A DNA stretch of 64,000 nucleotides from positions 4,694,501 through 4,758,500 of the forward strand of contig NZ_AP021861.1 of the NCBI RefSeq assembly GCF_009177095.1, written 5' to 3'. A model generated the notes under the pieces. That model saw only the letters and a program-made list of their open reading frames with translations, was not told the DNA's origin and did no database searches. Origin of the DNA: Lacipirellula parvula. Lineage in GTDB: Bacteria; Planctomycetota; Planctomycetia; Pirellulales; Lacipirellulaceae. A program made the translations under genes and the position numbers. This document shows positions 9,642 to 18,011 of the stretch, in pieces. The first letter of the stretch is position 1. Every line of letters begins with the position of its first letter.

Positions 9642-9980
9642 TACTGCTTTCGCGAACCTTGAGATACGTTAGTGAAAAGCCGAGATGCTCTGAGCGAACA
9701 CCGAGAAAAGCCGCTGTGGACGCTTGCAGGAGAGCAGTATACTCAGCGTCCGATCGTGCGTCATTGCGATTGCGGACCTTGAGTCATTCCCCTCCCAGCA
9801 GGGGCGGTGCGGCATGGCGGGTCGCCGACGACTGAAATTTCGCCATCCCGCCCTTATCGATGGTTCGCAAGCCCGCGTCGCGAACCGCTCAGGGCAGGGC
9901 GGTGGTTTGAGTGCACGGCGGTCATCAGAGTCCGATAGCGTCCTGCATGCTTCTTAGCGCGACGCCACACGACGACAACC
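9642..9980. other. Intergenic region before the uvrA remnant
   Basis: These 339 bases lie between a leftward gene start and the uvrA remnant. I see no convincing coding sequence. A short inverted repeat, GGTTCGC at 9862-9868 and GCGAACC at 9880-9886, is present without a T-run. The leftward part should contain the promoter of the 6696-9641 gene. Part of the rightward end may be decayed uvrA upstream sequence. Confidence 0.35.
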
Positions 9981-10395
9981 ATGGCTCGAAATCCCAATTT
10001 GCACCAGAAGCGCGCCGCCGTGAGCGTGCCGGATCAATTCATTCGAGTGAGAGACGCTCGAGAGCATCATCTCGAGAAGATCGACGCCGATATTCCGAGA
10101 AATGCCCTGATCCTTTTCACGAGCGTTTCCGGCTCCGGCAAATCCTCGCTGGCATTCAGCATGCTCTATGCGGAAGCTCAATGTCGCTACTTGGAATCAG
10201 CGGCGCCGTACGCCCACAGACTCTTTCGTTCCGCAAATCGATGAAATCAACGGACTGCCTCCGACGGTGTCGCTGCAGCGACAACGCGGGACGCCAACCA
10301 CTCGCTCTTCAGTGAGAAGCGTCATGACGGCGTCCAACTCTCTTGCGAATGTTCTACTCAAGAGCCGGCGATAGAGCTTTCGGGAGTGGAGGCGC
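9981..10395 (+). pseudogene. uvrA: Decayed 5' fragment of uvrA
   Basis: The first frame (ATG 9981) reads [20 protein letters not shown], then a Walker A stretch [20 protein letters not shown] and APYAHRLF, as at the start of an excinuclease UvrA-type ATPase. Around 10225 the frame changes and continues as [20 protein letters not shown] then GTPTTRSSV. Around 10325-10340 it changes again and reads TLLRMFYSRAGD. In intact UvrA proteins these blocks follow one another directly. Homology then stops, so only about 130 of roughly 900 residues remain, with two frame breaks. It cannot give a working UvrA. Whether an intact copy exists elsewhere cannot be seen. It was probably a UvrA2-like paralogue, judging by GLPPTVSLQRQRGTP. 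Confidence 0.85.
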
Positions 10396-10484
10396 AGCGC
10401 ACCAATCTCGCGACGGAGTTGCAGCGAGCGCAGCGCGGCCGCTAGGACGCGCATTCAGCCGCTACTGGGAGCAAAACTCTCCGC

Positions 10485-10901
10485 TCAACGCGCCAACCAG
10501 CGTTCCAGCAGCGCCATGACGACGCTCATTGACCCGCATAATGTCATTCCCCACGCGACGTCGACGAGGGTCATCCTTACCGTCCATTTCTCAAGCGTCG
10601 CCAAGTTTGTGAAGTCGTAGACGCCGTAGAGTATGAAGCCGAAGATGGCTCCGTGAATCAAGGCCGTGATCAAACGGCTTTCTTCGGCAAGCAACGGGCG
10701 GACGAATAGGATTAGGCCTGCTGGAATGACCAAGTAGACAAGGAGAGCCGCCCCCCACCTCGGCGTCAACGAACCGCCTTCGCGGCGCGCGATTTCTCCG
10801 ATCTGGCCCAGGTAAAAGCTTTTCATGAGCACGCCGATCCACAACACGTCGACAATGATCGTGATAGGCGCCAACGCGGCGAACAATTTGATGGAGCTCA
10901 T
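10485..10901 (-). CDS. DUF2177 membrane protein
   Basis: 138 residues with four predicted membrane segments (about 5-27, 47-69, 79-97 and 110-132). The motifs DVLWIGVLMKSFY near the N-terminus and GFILYGVYDFTNLATL then WGMTLCGS identify DUF2177. The family has no proven function, but its genes repeatedly accompany LitR-type regulators and fatty-acid-modifying enzymes. That is the case here: it ends up directly downstream of the B12-type regulator on the same strand, 67 bases away, and may be co-transcribed with it. Membrane lipid adaptation is a reasonable inference. Confidence 0.85.
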   Translation of the reverse strand: MSSIKLFAALAPITIIVDVLWIGVLMKSFYLGQIGEIARREGGSLTPRWGAALLVYLVIPAGLILFVRPLLAEESRLITALIHGAIFGFILYGVYDFTNLATLEKWTVRMTLVDVAWGMTLCGSMSVVMALLERWLAR

Positions 10902-10968
10902 TCTTGTTTCTTCGCTAAGGGCGAGACGGATCTCATCGAACGCATGGCGCGCCGTGTAACGCTGCGTT

Positions 10969-11835
10969 TTAGATCAATCCGCGTTGGAGGGTGTTCGCGA
11001 ATCTCTCCAGTTGCTGCATCGTGTCGCAGGCAGCGGAATAAACCATGGCGGTTCGAAGTTCGGGCGTGAGTGCTCGGCCGCCGACGACAAGAGCGACGCT
11101 CTCCTCATTGCAAGCCGCCGAGAGCCGTGCAAAACCTGTGAGAAACTGCGCGGCGTCGGGCACGTGCGATACGCTTAACCAGAACATCGCCGGCCTGTGC
11201 GAACGAACGGCATGAATGCAGGAGTCCGCGGGGATTGACGTCCCGAGCGCAGTCGCGTCCAGGCCGCAGTCGCGCAGTACGAGTTCTGCCATCGTTGACG
11301 CCAAGGAGTAGTGGTCTCCGTCGAGCGTCGCACCTAATGCAGACGCGGACGCCGAGGGGGTTTGCAGGGTGCGGATCTCAGCGAGGATGCGGTGAAGGAT
11401 GACGCAGGCACGACGCTCCTGGTAGACGTCCGCTTCCTGGCATGCCCAGCGCTCCCCGATGATCGCGAAGGCGCCAGCGATCACTTGGTCGCAGAGTTCG
11501 CTCAGCGAGTACTTGCTCGCGAGCAGTTCGAAAATAATCTGCCGCACCGATTCGTAGCCGCCCGAGAGGAGCGCAGTAGCCATGGCGTGGGCTTGCTCGG
11601 ATGCATCGCCGCCAGCGAACTTGCCGCGCGGCGGCAGGCCGACAAGTTCAGGAGCGGCCAAGGGTCGGCCTTGGAGTCGCGCCAGCCTCAAGACTTCGTT
11701 AACGGCCAACTTGCGGTGGCCGCCCGCCGTCCGCGTGACCTTTACAATCTCGCGGTCGCACCAGCGCTTGAGCGTCGACTCGCTGACGCCGAGCGCGCGG
11801 GAAGCCACTTTTGGTGAAACGGAGGATTCGGGCAT
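10969..11835 (-). CDS. MerR-type regulator with B12-binding domains (LitR/CarH-like)
   Basis: 288 residues. Residues 7-55 form a MerR-type winged helix (ASRALGVSESTLKRWCDRE, then TAGGHRKL). Residues about 80-155 fit the helical B12-binding-2 domain, and about 165-288 the Rossmann-like B12-binding domain. In CarH, adenosylcobalamin held here keeps the repressor tetramer on DNA until light breaks it. The lower-ligand His appears kept (H175 in DGDHYSLA), as do W130 and E140 of the upper pocket. However, the residue after the Trp is Ala and the one after E140 is Arg, where CarH (from memory) has His. It is divergent from the FAD-protein operon and upstream of DUF2177, matching LitR-type light-responsive loci. 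The light-sensing role is inferred. Confidence 0.8.
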   Translation of the reverse strand: MPESSVSPKVASRALGVSESTLKRWCDREIVKVTRTAGGHRKLAVNEVLRLARLQGRPLAAPELVGLPPRGKFAGGDASEQAHAMATALLSGGYESVRQIIFELLASKYSLSELCDQVIAGAFAIIGERWACQEADVYQERRACVILHRILAEIRTLQTPSASASALGATLDGDHYSLASTMAELVLRDCGLDATALGTSIPADSCIHAVRSHRPAMFWLSVSHVPDAAQFLTGFARLSAACNEESVALVVGGRALTPELRTAMVYSAACDTMQQLERFANTLQRGLI

Positions 11836-12053
11836 GTGGAGCTTAGGCGGCTGAGAACCCGGTTGATATGAACGATTTTACGCCATCGCTAGCTCGGAAG
11901 CCACAGATTATATCCGGCGGACTAAGGAATTATTTTCGCAATTTCTCTGAATTATGAGCGAGGAAATCCTTGGCGGCGGCATTCGCCTCCCGTAGGATGA
12001 ATTGAACGTTTTGAACGTTTTTAAACTCACCATGAGCTGGTGATCGTCCTCCC
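11836..12053. promoter_or_regulatory. Divergent control region of the lipid-modification cluster
   Basis: This 218-base gap separates the B12-type regulator from the FAD-protein operon and must hold both promoters. A perfect tandem repeat of TTGAACGTT occupies 12002-12010 and 12011-12019, 35 bases before the FAD gene start. A small inverted repeat CACCA/TGGTG (about 12028-12042) follows it. Either could be an operator for the neighbouring regulator. An AT-rich stretch around 11920-11955 is the likeliest promoter zone. No binding is proven. Confidence 0.5.
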
Positions 12054-13355
12054 ATGAGAATCGGAATCATCGGCGCAGGTGTTTCTGGGCTCGTCGCTGC
12101 CTACAAGCTCGGCGAGCAGCACGAAGTGACTCTCTACGAGGCCAACGGCTACGCGGGCGGGCACGTCAACACGGTCGACGTCGAGGCGGAGGGCGTCTGT
12201 CACGCCGTCGATACCGGCTTCATCGTGTTCAACGAGGCAACGTATCCGCACTTCAGTGCGCTGCTCCGAGAACTCGACGTCGCTTCGTCCCCCACCTCGA
12301 TGAGTTTCAGCGTCGTCGACGCCGCAACGGGGTACGAATACGGCAGCCGCACGCTCTCGGCTCTTTTCGCCCAGCCGCGCAACATCGTCGACCCTGCGCA
12401 CTTGCGCATGCTGGCTGATGTGCTTCGCTTCAATCACGTTTCACAGGCCGAATTCGCGACGCTGACGGATGAAGCGACGGTCGGCCAATTCTGTGAGCGC
12501 CACCGCCTGTCACGATACTTCGTCGATCGCTACCTTCACCCGATGGGCTCGGCGATCTGGTCGTGCCCGCGCGGCGCGTTTCAGCAGTTTCCCGTGAAGT
12601 TCATCATTCAGTTCTTCCAGCAACATGGTCTGTTAGCGCTTCGAAACCGGCCGCAGTGGCGCGTTGTCGACGGGGGCTCGCGGACCTACGTCGAGGCCCT
12701 AACTCGTGGATTTCGCGATCGCATCCGATTTGGCTCTGCCGTTGTACGCGTCAGCCGCTCAGCCGACCGCGTGGCGCTTACCCTCGAAGGCGGAGAATCG
12801 AGAAGCTTCGATCATGTGATTTTCGCATGCCATAGCGACCAAGCGCTGCGTATCCTCGGCAACGACGCGACATGCGTGGAACTTGAGATTCTCTCGGCTT
12901 TCCCTTACCAGCGAAATCGGGCGGTTTTGCATACTGACGAGACGCTGTTGCCGCGCTCGCCACGAGCCTGGGCGAGCTGGAATTACCGCATTTGCAAGGA
13001 GGATGCGGCGACCGTCACCTACAACATGAACCTGCTGCAAGGGATCGAGTCGCCGCGAACTTACTGCGTCACTCTCAATGATTCGGGGGAAATCAATCCG
13101 TCGTCAGTCATTCGCACATTCGACTACGCGCACCCTGTATTCACGTCAAACCGAACCGCTGCGCAGGCTCGCCACCGTGAACTCCTAGACGCGAATCGGA
13201 CTTCATTCTGCGGGGCGTACTGGCGAAATGGCTTTCACGAAGACGGCGTCGTCAGCGCCCTGTCCGTCGTCGAGGCATTGCAGAGCCGCCTCGGCAGCGT
13301 GCCCCAGTGCGTGGTCGCGGATGCTCCCGAAACACTCGTCGCGGAGCATTCCTGA
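12054..13355 (+). CDS. FAD-dependent amine-oxidase-like protein (COG2907 type)
   Basis: 433 residues. The N-terminus [20 protein letters not shown] carries the FAD/NAD Rossmann motif GxGxxG at 7-12, followed by an acidic end of strand two (LYEAN) and GGHVNTV. Further family blocks are [26 protein letters not shown] and [17 protein letters not shown]. It matches the predicted NAD/FAD-binding protein group that precedes DUF1365 and CFA-synthase-like genes in many bacteria; in some the group acts on fatty acyl chains, for example in furan fatty acid synthesis. The stop overlaps the next start (TGATG), showing translational coupling. The exact reaction is inferred as acyl-chain oxidation or desaturation. 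Confidence 0.88.
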   Translation: MRIGIIGAGVSGLVAAYKLGEQHEVTLYEANGYAGGHVNTVDVEAEGVCHAVDTGFIVFNEATYPHFSALLRELDVASSPTSMSFSVVDAATGYEYGSRTLSALFAQPRNIVDPAHLRMLADVLRFNHVSQAEFATLTDEATVGQFCERHRLSRYFVDRYLHPMGSAIWSCPRGAFQQFPVKFIIQFFQQHGLLALRNRPQWRVVDGGSRTYVEALTRGFRDRIRFGSAVVRVSRSADRVALTLEGGESRSFDHVIFACHSDQALRILGNDATCVELEILSAFPYQRNRAVLHTDETLLPRSPRAWASWNYRICKEDAATVTYNMNLLQGIESPRTYCVTLNDSGEINPSSVIRTFDYAHPVFTSNRTAAQARHRELLDANRTSFCGAYWRNGFHEDGVVSALSVVEALQSRLGSVPQCVVADAPETLVAEHS

Positions 13356-14209
13356 TGGTCCGCGCTAGTTGCCTGTACGAAGGCGTTGTCCGACATAGGC
13401 GCCATGCGCCGTTCGCGCATGAGTTCGCTTACAAGCTGTTCATGCTTTACCTCGATCTTGATGAGCTACCCACGCTTTTCTCGAACCGCTGGCTGTGGTC
13501 GTCGCGCGGAGCCAACGTGGCGTGGTTTCGACGGGACGATCATTTCGGCCCGCCGGCAGAATCGCTCGCTTATTCAGTCCGCGAGCTCGTGAAATCGCGA
13601 CTTGGCGTCAGGCCGGCTGGCCCGATTCGGTTGCTGACTCACCTAAGATACTTCAGCTTCGTGATCAATCCGATCAGCCTTTATTATTGCTTCGACGCGG
13701 AGGAGCGATTAGCGGCGGTCGTGGCTGAGGTGACGAATACGCCGTGGGGCGAGCGACATATCTACGTGCTTGACGCCGGCCAAGTGCAGAACGGCGCGCT
13801 TCGAGCGGCGACCGCCAAGCGGTTGCACGTCTCGCCGTTCTTGAAGATGGAGTACGAGTACCGATTTCGGCTAACCGTTCCTGATCACTCATTGGCAATC
13901 AAGATTTCGAACGCCAGTACGGAGAATGTTCGAGCGAAGCCGGCCCTTGAAGCGACGATGGTTCTACGCCGCCGCGCGCTGACGGGCTTGGCGCTCGCCC
14001 GCGTGCTATGCCGCTACCCGCTGATGACAGTTCAAATCGCCAGCGGAATCTACTGGCAAGCATTGCGACTGTGGCTGAAAGGCGCTGCCTACGTGCCACA
14101 TCCCAAACACGGCGTGCGGAACGAAATGGCGGGCGCCAGCGACTTCATCGCCGACTCGCGGTCGTCCTCCTCGAATCCAGAAGTGCAAACTCAGGAGGTT
14201 TCTTCATGA
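13355..14209 (+). CDS. DUF1365 protein
   Basis: The 284-residue product starts at ATG 13355, which overlaps the stop of the FAD gene; a GGAG lies 9 bases upstream. An upstream in-frame ATG at 13307 would overlap the FAD gene by 49 bases and is less likely. Family blocks seen: [20 protein letters not shown] near the start, [20 protein letters not shown] in the middle, then [15 protein letters not shown], and [20 protein letters not shown]1365 has no settled reaction, but it is nearly always encoded between the FAD protein and the CFA-synthase-like enzyme and is presumed to work on the same lipid. The stop overlaps the next ATG. Confidence 0.9.
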   Translation: MVRASCLYEGVVRHRRHAPFAHEFAYKLFMLYLDLDELPTLFSNRWLWSSRGANVAWFRRDDHFGPPAESLAYSVRELVKSRLGVRPAGPIRLLTHLRYFSFVINPISLYYCFDAEERLAAVVAEVTNTPWGERHIYVLDAGQVQNGALRAATAKRLHVSPFLKMEYEYRFRLTVPDHSLAIKISNASTENVRAKPALEATMVLRRRALTGLALARVLCRYPLMTVQIASGIYWQALRLWLKGAAYVPHPKHGVRNEMAGASDFIADSRSSSSNPEVQTQEVSS

Positions 14210-15633
14210 GCGGCTTGGCTCCGACGTCGCGCAGCCCAATCGGTCCTCAGCGTTGGATCAACGCAGCTGCCCGTCGCCTGGCGTTTGATCGCTTTGCATG
14301 CATCGACGACGGCCAGTTGACGTTACGCCTGGGAGACACCGAAACGCTCTTCGGACGCGCGACTGACTTACGCGGCGAGGCGACTGTTCATGACGAGGCG
14401 ATCTTTCGCCGAGCAGCGCTGGGCGGCAATTTGGCGCTTGCGGAGGGTTACGTCGACGGCGATTGGGATTGCGACGATCTGACTTCCGTGCTGCGAATCT
14501 TCGCAAGAAACGCTGCTTCGCTGTCCGCCACCGAGAGTGGCGTCGTGGGAAAGCTCGTGAACCTTGTACGAAGGTTCCAAGCCCGGCGCGAAGACAATTC
14601 GCTGTCTGGCAGCAAACGGAACATTGCTGCGCACTACGATCTCGGCAACGAGTTCTTTCGCCTCTGGCTCGACAAAACGATGGCGTACTCATGCGGCGTG
14701 TTTCCGGCAGTCAGCTCATCGTTGGAGGAGGCGTCGGTGGAAAAATTCGATCGCGTCTGCCGTAAGCTCAATCTGCAACCCGATGACCGCGTTGTTGAAA
14801 TCGGAAGCGGATGGGGCGGCTTTGCCATTCACGCTGCCAGTAACTACGGCTGTCACGTGACGACGACGACGATCTCGCCAGCTCAGTTCGACTACGCAAC
14901 AAATGCCGTTGCCGCCCAAGGACTCCAGGGGCGAGTCGAACTGCTTCAGCAGGATTATCGCGACGTCGCGGGACAGTTTGATAAGCTCGTTTCGATCGAA
15001 ATGATCGAAGCCGTCGGCCACCAGCGCCTCGACGAATACTTTCGCCGTTGCAGTCAGTTGCTCCGCTCCGACGGCTCGATGCTCATCCAGGCGATCGTCA
15101 TGCCAGAGCAGGGGTACGATCTTTATCTGAATAGCATCGACTTCATCCAACGGCATATTTTTCCTGGCGGCTGCCTCCCGTCGCTTGGCTCGATCCTCGC
15201 TTCGGTCGGCCGAGCGACTGATCTCCGCGTTGTGCACGTCGAGGATTTTGCTCCGCACTATGCGGAGACGTTGCGTCGCTGGCGCCAAACGTTTCGCGAC
15301 CGACTCGACGAGGTTCGCGACATCGGCTGCACCGAGCGGTTCATACGGCTATGGGATTTTTATTTAAGCGTCTGTGAGGCGGGGTTCGAGGAGCGGACGA
15401 TTGGCGTGCTGCAAGTCCAACTCGATAAGCCCCGCTGCCGGCGCGAGAAGGCTGATCTTTCGACTCGCATCAGAACGGATGCCGCCTACCAGCTTGCATG
15501 TGGACGGCAATCAAACGTTGGGTACGCGAAGATTGACGTTGAACAAAGCGAGATGCGGGGGAACACCGCGCTTTGCGAGAGTTACTCGAACTTCTGCTTC
15601 TTAACCTCGCCATCGTCACGACGGCGTCGCTGA
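14206..15633 (+). CDS. cfa: Cyclopropane-fatty-acid-synthase-like methyltransferase
   Basis: 475 residues from ATG 14206, chosen because AGGAGG stands 7 bases upstream (14193-14198) and the ATG overlaps the stop of DUF1365 (ATGA). The S-adenosylmethionine motif is [11 protein letters not shown] (about 197-207); the family block [10 protein letters not shown] lies at 141-150, followed by AYSCGVF, and [13 protein letters not shown] is the typical substrate-domain motif. The enzyme class adds a methylene or methyl group from SAM to a double bond of membrane phospholipid acyl chains. About 50 residues after the usual end ([11 protein letters not shown]) form an unrelated-looking tail that overlaps the next gene by 61 bases. 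Whether the product is a cyclopropane, methylated or furan fatty acid cannot be told. Confidence 0.9.
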   Translation: MSGLAPTSRSPIGPQRWINAAARRLAFDRFACIDDGQLTLRLGDTETLFGRATDLRGEATVHDEAIFRRAALGGNLALAEGYVDGDWDCDDLTSVLRIFARNAASLSATESGVVGKLVNLVRRFQARREDNSLSGSKRNIAAHYDLGNEFFRLWLDKTMAYSCGVFPAVSSSLEEASVEKFDRVCRKLNLQPDDRVVEIGSGWGGFAIHAASNYGCHVTTTTISPAQFDYATNAVAAQGLQGRVELLQQDYRDVAGQFDKLVSIEMIEAVGHQRLDEYFRRCSQLLRSDGSMLIQAIVMPEQGYDLYLNSIDFIQRHIFPGGCLPSLGSILASVGRATDLRVVHVEDFAPHYAETLRRWRQTFRDRLDEVRDIGCTERFIRLWDFYLSVCEAGFEERTIGVLQVQLDKPRCRREKADLSTRIRTDAAYQLACGRQSNVGYAKIDVEQSEMRGNTALCESYSNFCFLTSPSSRRRR

Positions 15634-16355
15634 TGCTATGGGCGGTCAGCGTCCGCCTTCGGGATGCGAGCATCGCCGACGTCTGTTGGGGCTTGGGGTT
15701 TGTGCTGCTCGCATGGACTTCGTGGGCCTTTGTCGGGGCGACAGCATGGCGCGTTAAGTGGCTGGTCGCTTTGGTTACCCTGTGGGGGATGCGACTGTCG
15801 ATCCACTTATTCTGGCGGAAACGCCAAGAACCCGAGGACCGACGATATGCCGCCATGCGGCAACGAGCCGCCGCGCGATTCTGGTGGTCTAGCCTCTTTA
15901 GCGTCTTTCTCTTGCAGGCAGCGCTCGTCTGGTTTGTCGCCCTGCCTGTGCAATTAGCGGCTTGGCTCGACGACCGATCTCAATTGAGTTGGCTCGACGG
16001 AGCGGGCGCCGTGATCTGGCTGATCGGATTCTGCTTTGAAACAGTTAGCGACTGGCAACTTGCTCGATTCAAGAGCAATCCGTCGAACAACGGGCGCGTG
16101 ATGGACCAAGGACTATGGCGCCTCACTCGGCATCCAAACTATTTCGGCGACTTCTGCGTCTGGTGGGGAATTTATCTGATTGCTGCAAATGGCGGCGCTG
16201 CGGCGATGATCGCGAGCCCGGCGCTCATGTCGTTGCTGTTGCTTCGCATCTCTGGCGTTGCGCTCTTGGAACGGACGCTCGTTGATCGCCGGCCCGAGTA
16301 TGCAGACTACCAACAGCGCGTTAACGCATTCTTTCCCGGCAAGCCTCGCCGGTGA
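15573..16355 (+). CDS. DUF1295 membrane protein (steroid-reductase-like)
   Basis: 260 residues with five or six membrane segments. The conserved C-terminal part, GLWRLTRHPNYFGDFCVWWG then RRPEYADYQQRVNAFFP, is the DUF1295/isoprenylcysteine methyltransferase/steroid 5-alpha-reductase signature for lipid-modifying membrane enzymes. ADVCWGLGFVLLAW near the N-terminus is also typical. The frame opens at 15543 and contains no ATG or GTG before 15573, so TTG 15573 is the likely start; this overlaps the methyltransferase gene by 61 bases. A later ATG (15632, MLWAVSVRL) would cut into the first membrane segment. It is the last gene of the FAD/DUF1365/CFA operon. Confidence 0.85.
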   Translation: MRELLELLLLNLAIVTTASLMLWAVSVRLRDASIADVCWGLGFVLLAWTSWAFVGATAWRVKWLVALVTLWGMRLSIHLFWRKRQEPEDRRYAAMRQRAAARFWWSSLFSVFLLQAALVWFVALPVQLAAWLDDRSQLSWLDGAGAVIWLIGFCFETVSDWQLARFKSNPSNNGRVMDQGLWRLTRHPNYFGDFCVWWGIYLIAANGGAAAMIASPALMSLLLLRISGVALLERTLVDRRPEYADYQQRVNAFFPGKPRR

Positions 16356-16823
16356 CGTCGCTGCTCCCACGTCAAGAGTAAGGTTCTAACCAGAGATGGA
16401 GCGATTCGAGTCGAAAACGATGTTGCATTGAGCTTCGCTGCTAGTCGATTTCGCAAGGCGCCGCGCCAGCGACGCGCAGCGAAATTTGGCGAGGTGGTCC
16501 GTTTCGACGTCGGATGAAGGGCAACGAGGATTCAACTTAGTGATGTTGCCTAGCCGCAGCCTGAGCGGTTCCGGCGGGGCCGCCGCTTCGGGCAAACCAG
16601 CTTGGCAAACACGCCATCGTCCCGGTTTTGAGAGTCCTGCCCGGAGGACTAAAGCTCTTTCTGTAGCGGCATTGCCGCCGAAAACAGGGCAGGCGCCGGA
16701 TTCTTTGCACAATTCCGGAGCGCCAATGCAAAACGGAGTAATCGTTGCTCCCGCCCACCGCTCGCCTTATAGTGGCATGAAAGCGCTCTCATCGCCTGGG
16801 GAGCGGGCGGAGAAATCGCGATC
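16356..16823. other. Structured intergenic region before the LacI regulator
   Basis: 468 bases without a convincing gene. Open frames on both strands are short, Pro/Arg-rich and unlike known proteins. Several stem-forming repeats occur: AGTCCT 16633-16638 with AGGACT 16645-16650, and an imperfect stem GGCGCCGGA/TCCGGAGCGCC around 16690-16725. These could belong to a small RNA or to a degenerate intergenic repeat. The last 50 bases hold the LacI-type operator described separately. Confidence 0.35.
16777..16792. promoter_or_regulatory. LacI-family operator upstream of the LacI gene
   Basis: ATGAAAGCGCTCTCAT is a near-perfect 16-bp palindrome (reverse complement ATGAGAGCGCTTTCAT) centred on AGCGCT. 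A central CG flanked by A/T half-sites is the known form of LacI-family operators. It ends 31 bases before the LacI start, well placed for autorepression. A matching site is at 20185-20200. Confidence 0.65.
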
Positions 16824-17828
16824 GTGCCTATTTCGATTCAAGACGTTGCCAAGAAAGCCAATGTGTCGATCAGCACCGTTTCACGGGTGCTGAATCGTCG
16901 CAATATCGTCAATGAAGAGACAAGGAAGCGCGTCGAATCGGCAATCAACGACCTCGGCTACAGCCCGAACGTCTTCGCACGGGGATTGATGCTGCGCCGC
17001 AGCCACATCTTAGGCTTGGTGCTGCCCGATCTGCATGGCGAGTTCTACTCCGAGATCATTCGCGGCGCCAACCTGCGTGCGCGGGAACTCGGTTACAAGC
17101 TGATGATTTCTTCAGCCGTAGCGAAGGACGACGGCAGCGAGTTGATGGCGGCCGTCGCGGACCACGGCATGGTCGACGGTCTCGTCGTGATGATCTCCGA
17201 GATCACCTCTCGCATCCGCGAAACGCTGCGCAAGGCGACGGTTCCGCTCGTCATCCTCGACGGAGACGTCGACGGCGTGAAGCATGACAGCGTGGTGATC
17301 GATCAACGAACCGGCACCATTGCGATGCTGCGGCATCTCCTGCGGCGTCGTGATCTGCGGCGCATCGTCTTTGTCGGCGGTCCCGTGACGAACATCGACT
17401 CGATGGAACGCCTCAACGCCTACCACGAGGTGACGGCGGAATTCGGCATTGAAGTCGGTCCCGACGACGTTCACCATCTTGATTACCAATACGACACGGC
17501 GTTTGACCTCGCGGCCGCGAACGTCGGCGAGTGGGCTCGCCGTGGCGCAGCAGTTTTCGCGGCCAACGACGAAATGGCTGCTGGCGTCATCGACGCGGCG
17601 CTGGCGGCGCAACTCGCCGTGCCGGCCGATTTGCCGGTCGTCGGCTTTGACGACACCCGCGTTGCTTCCATGACCAGACCGCGATTGACCACCGTTCGCG
17701 TCCCGATGAGCGAAATGGGGGCAGCCGCGATTGATCTGCTTTGCCAACGTTTCGACAACGTGGAGCAACCTCCAACGAAACTTGTCCTGCAATCCAAACT
17801 GATCGTTCGCGATTCGTGCGGCAGCTGA
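16824..17828 (+). CDS. LacI-family transcriptional regulator
   Basis: 334 residues from GTG 16824; earlier starts would add sequence ahead of the fixed N-terminus. The helix-turn-helix (ISIQDVAKKANVSISTVSRV, residues 3-22) and hinge helix (YSPNVFARGLMLRRS) are typical. Residues about 60-330 form the periplasmic-binding-protein-like sensor, with LGLVLPDLHGEFYSEIIRGA, FAANDEMAAGVIDAA and LPVVGFDDTRVASMTRP. The product should repress or activate nearby carbohydrate genes in response to a sugar that cannot be predicted from sequence. Two LacI-type palindromes, one before this gene and one at 20185 before the PEP-CTERM/DUF1559 group, are likely targets. Confidence 0.93.
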   Translation: MPISIQDVAKKANVSISTVSRVLNRRNIVNEETRKRVESAINDLGYSPNVFARGLMLRRSHILGLVLPDLHGEFYSEIIRGANLRARELGYKLMISSAVAKDDGSELMAAVADHGMVDGLVVMISEITSRIRETLRKATVPLVILDGDVDGVKHDSVVIDQRTGTIAMLRHLLRRRDLRRIVFVGGPVTNIDSMERLNAYHEVTAEFGIEVGPDDVHHLDYQYDTAFDLAAANVGEWARRGAAVFAANDEMAAGVIDAALAAQLAVPADLPVVGFDDTRVASMTRPRLTTVRVPMSEMGAAAIDLLCQRFDNVEQPPTKLVLQSKLIVRDSCGS

Positions 17829-18011
17829 TTGCCTGCCATTGAGAAAACGCCCGCTCGCGTCAGTAGGCCGGAGACGATCCCGCCGGCCGCAGCGGCAAGC
17901 GTTCGGCGAGATGCACGCCTGCGAAGGACCGCGATAATTCCCCTACTTTGACAGTCGATTTCTCCTCTTGCACAGCGACGTTAATTTCTCTTCGTAGCTA
18001 CTCCTTGAACC

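Noticed and set aside
16386-16712. 108-codon Pro/Arg-rich frame before the LacI gene
   Set aside because: No domain or ribosome site; region is rich in inverted repeats.
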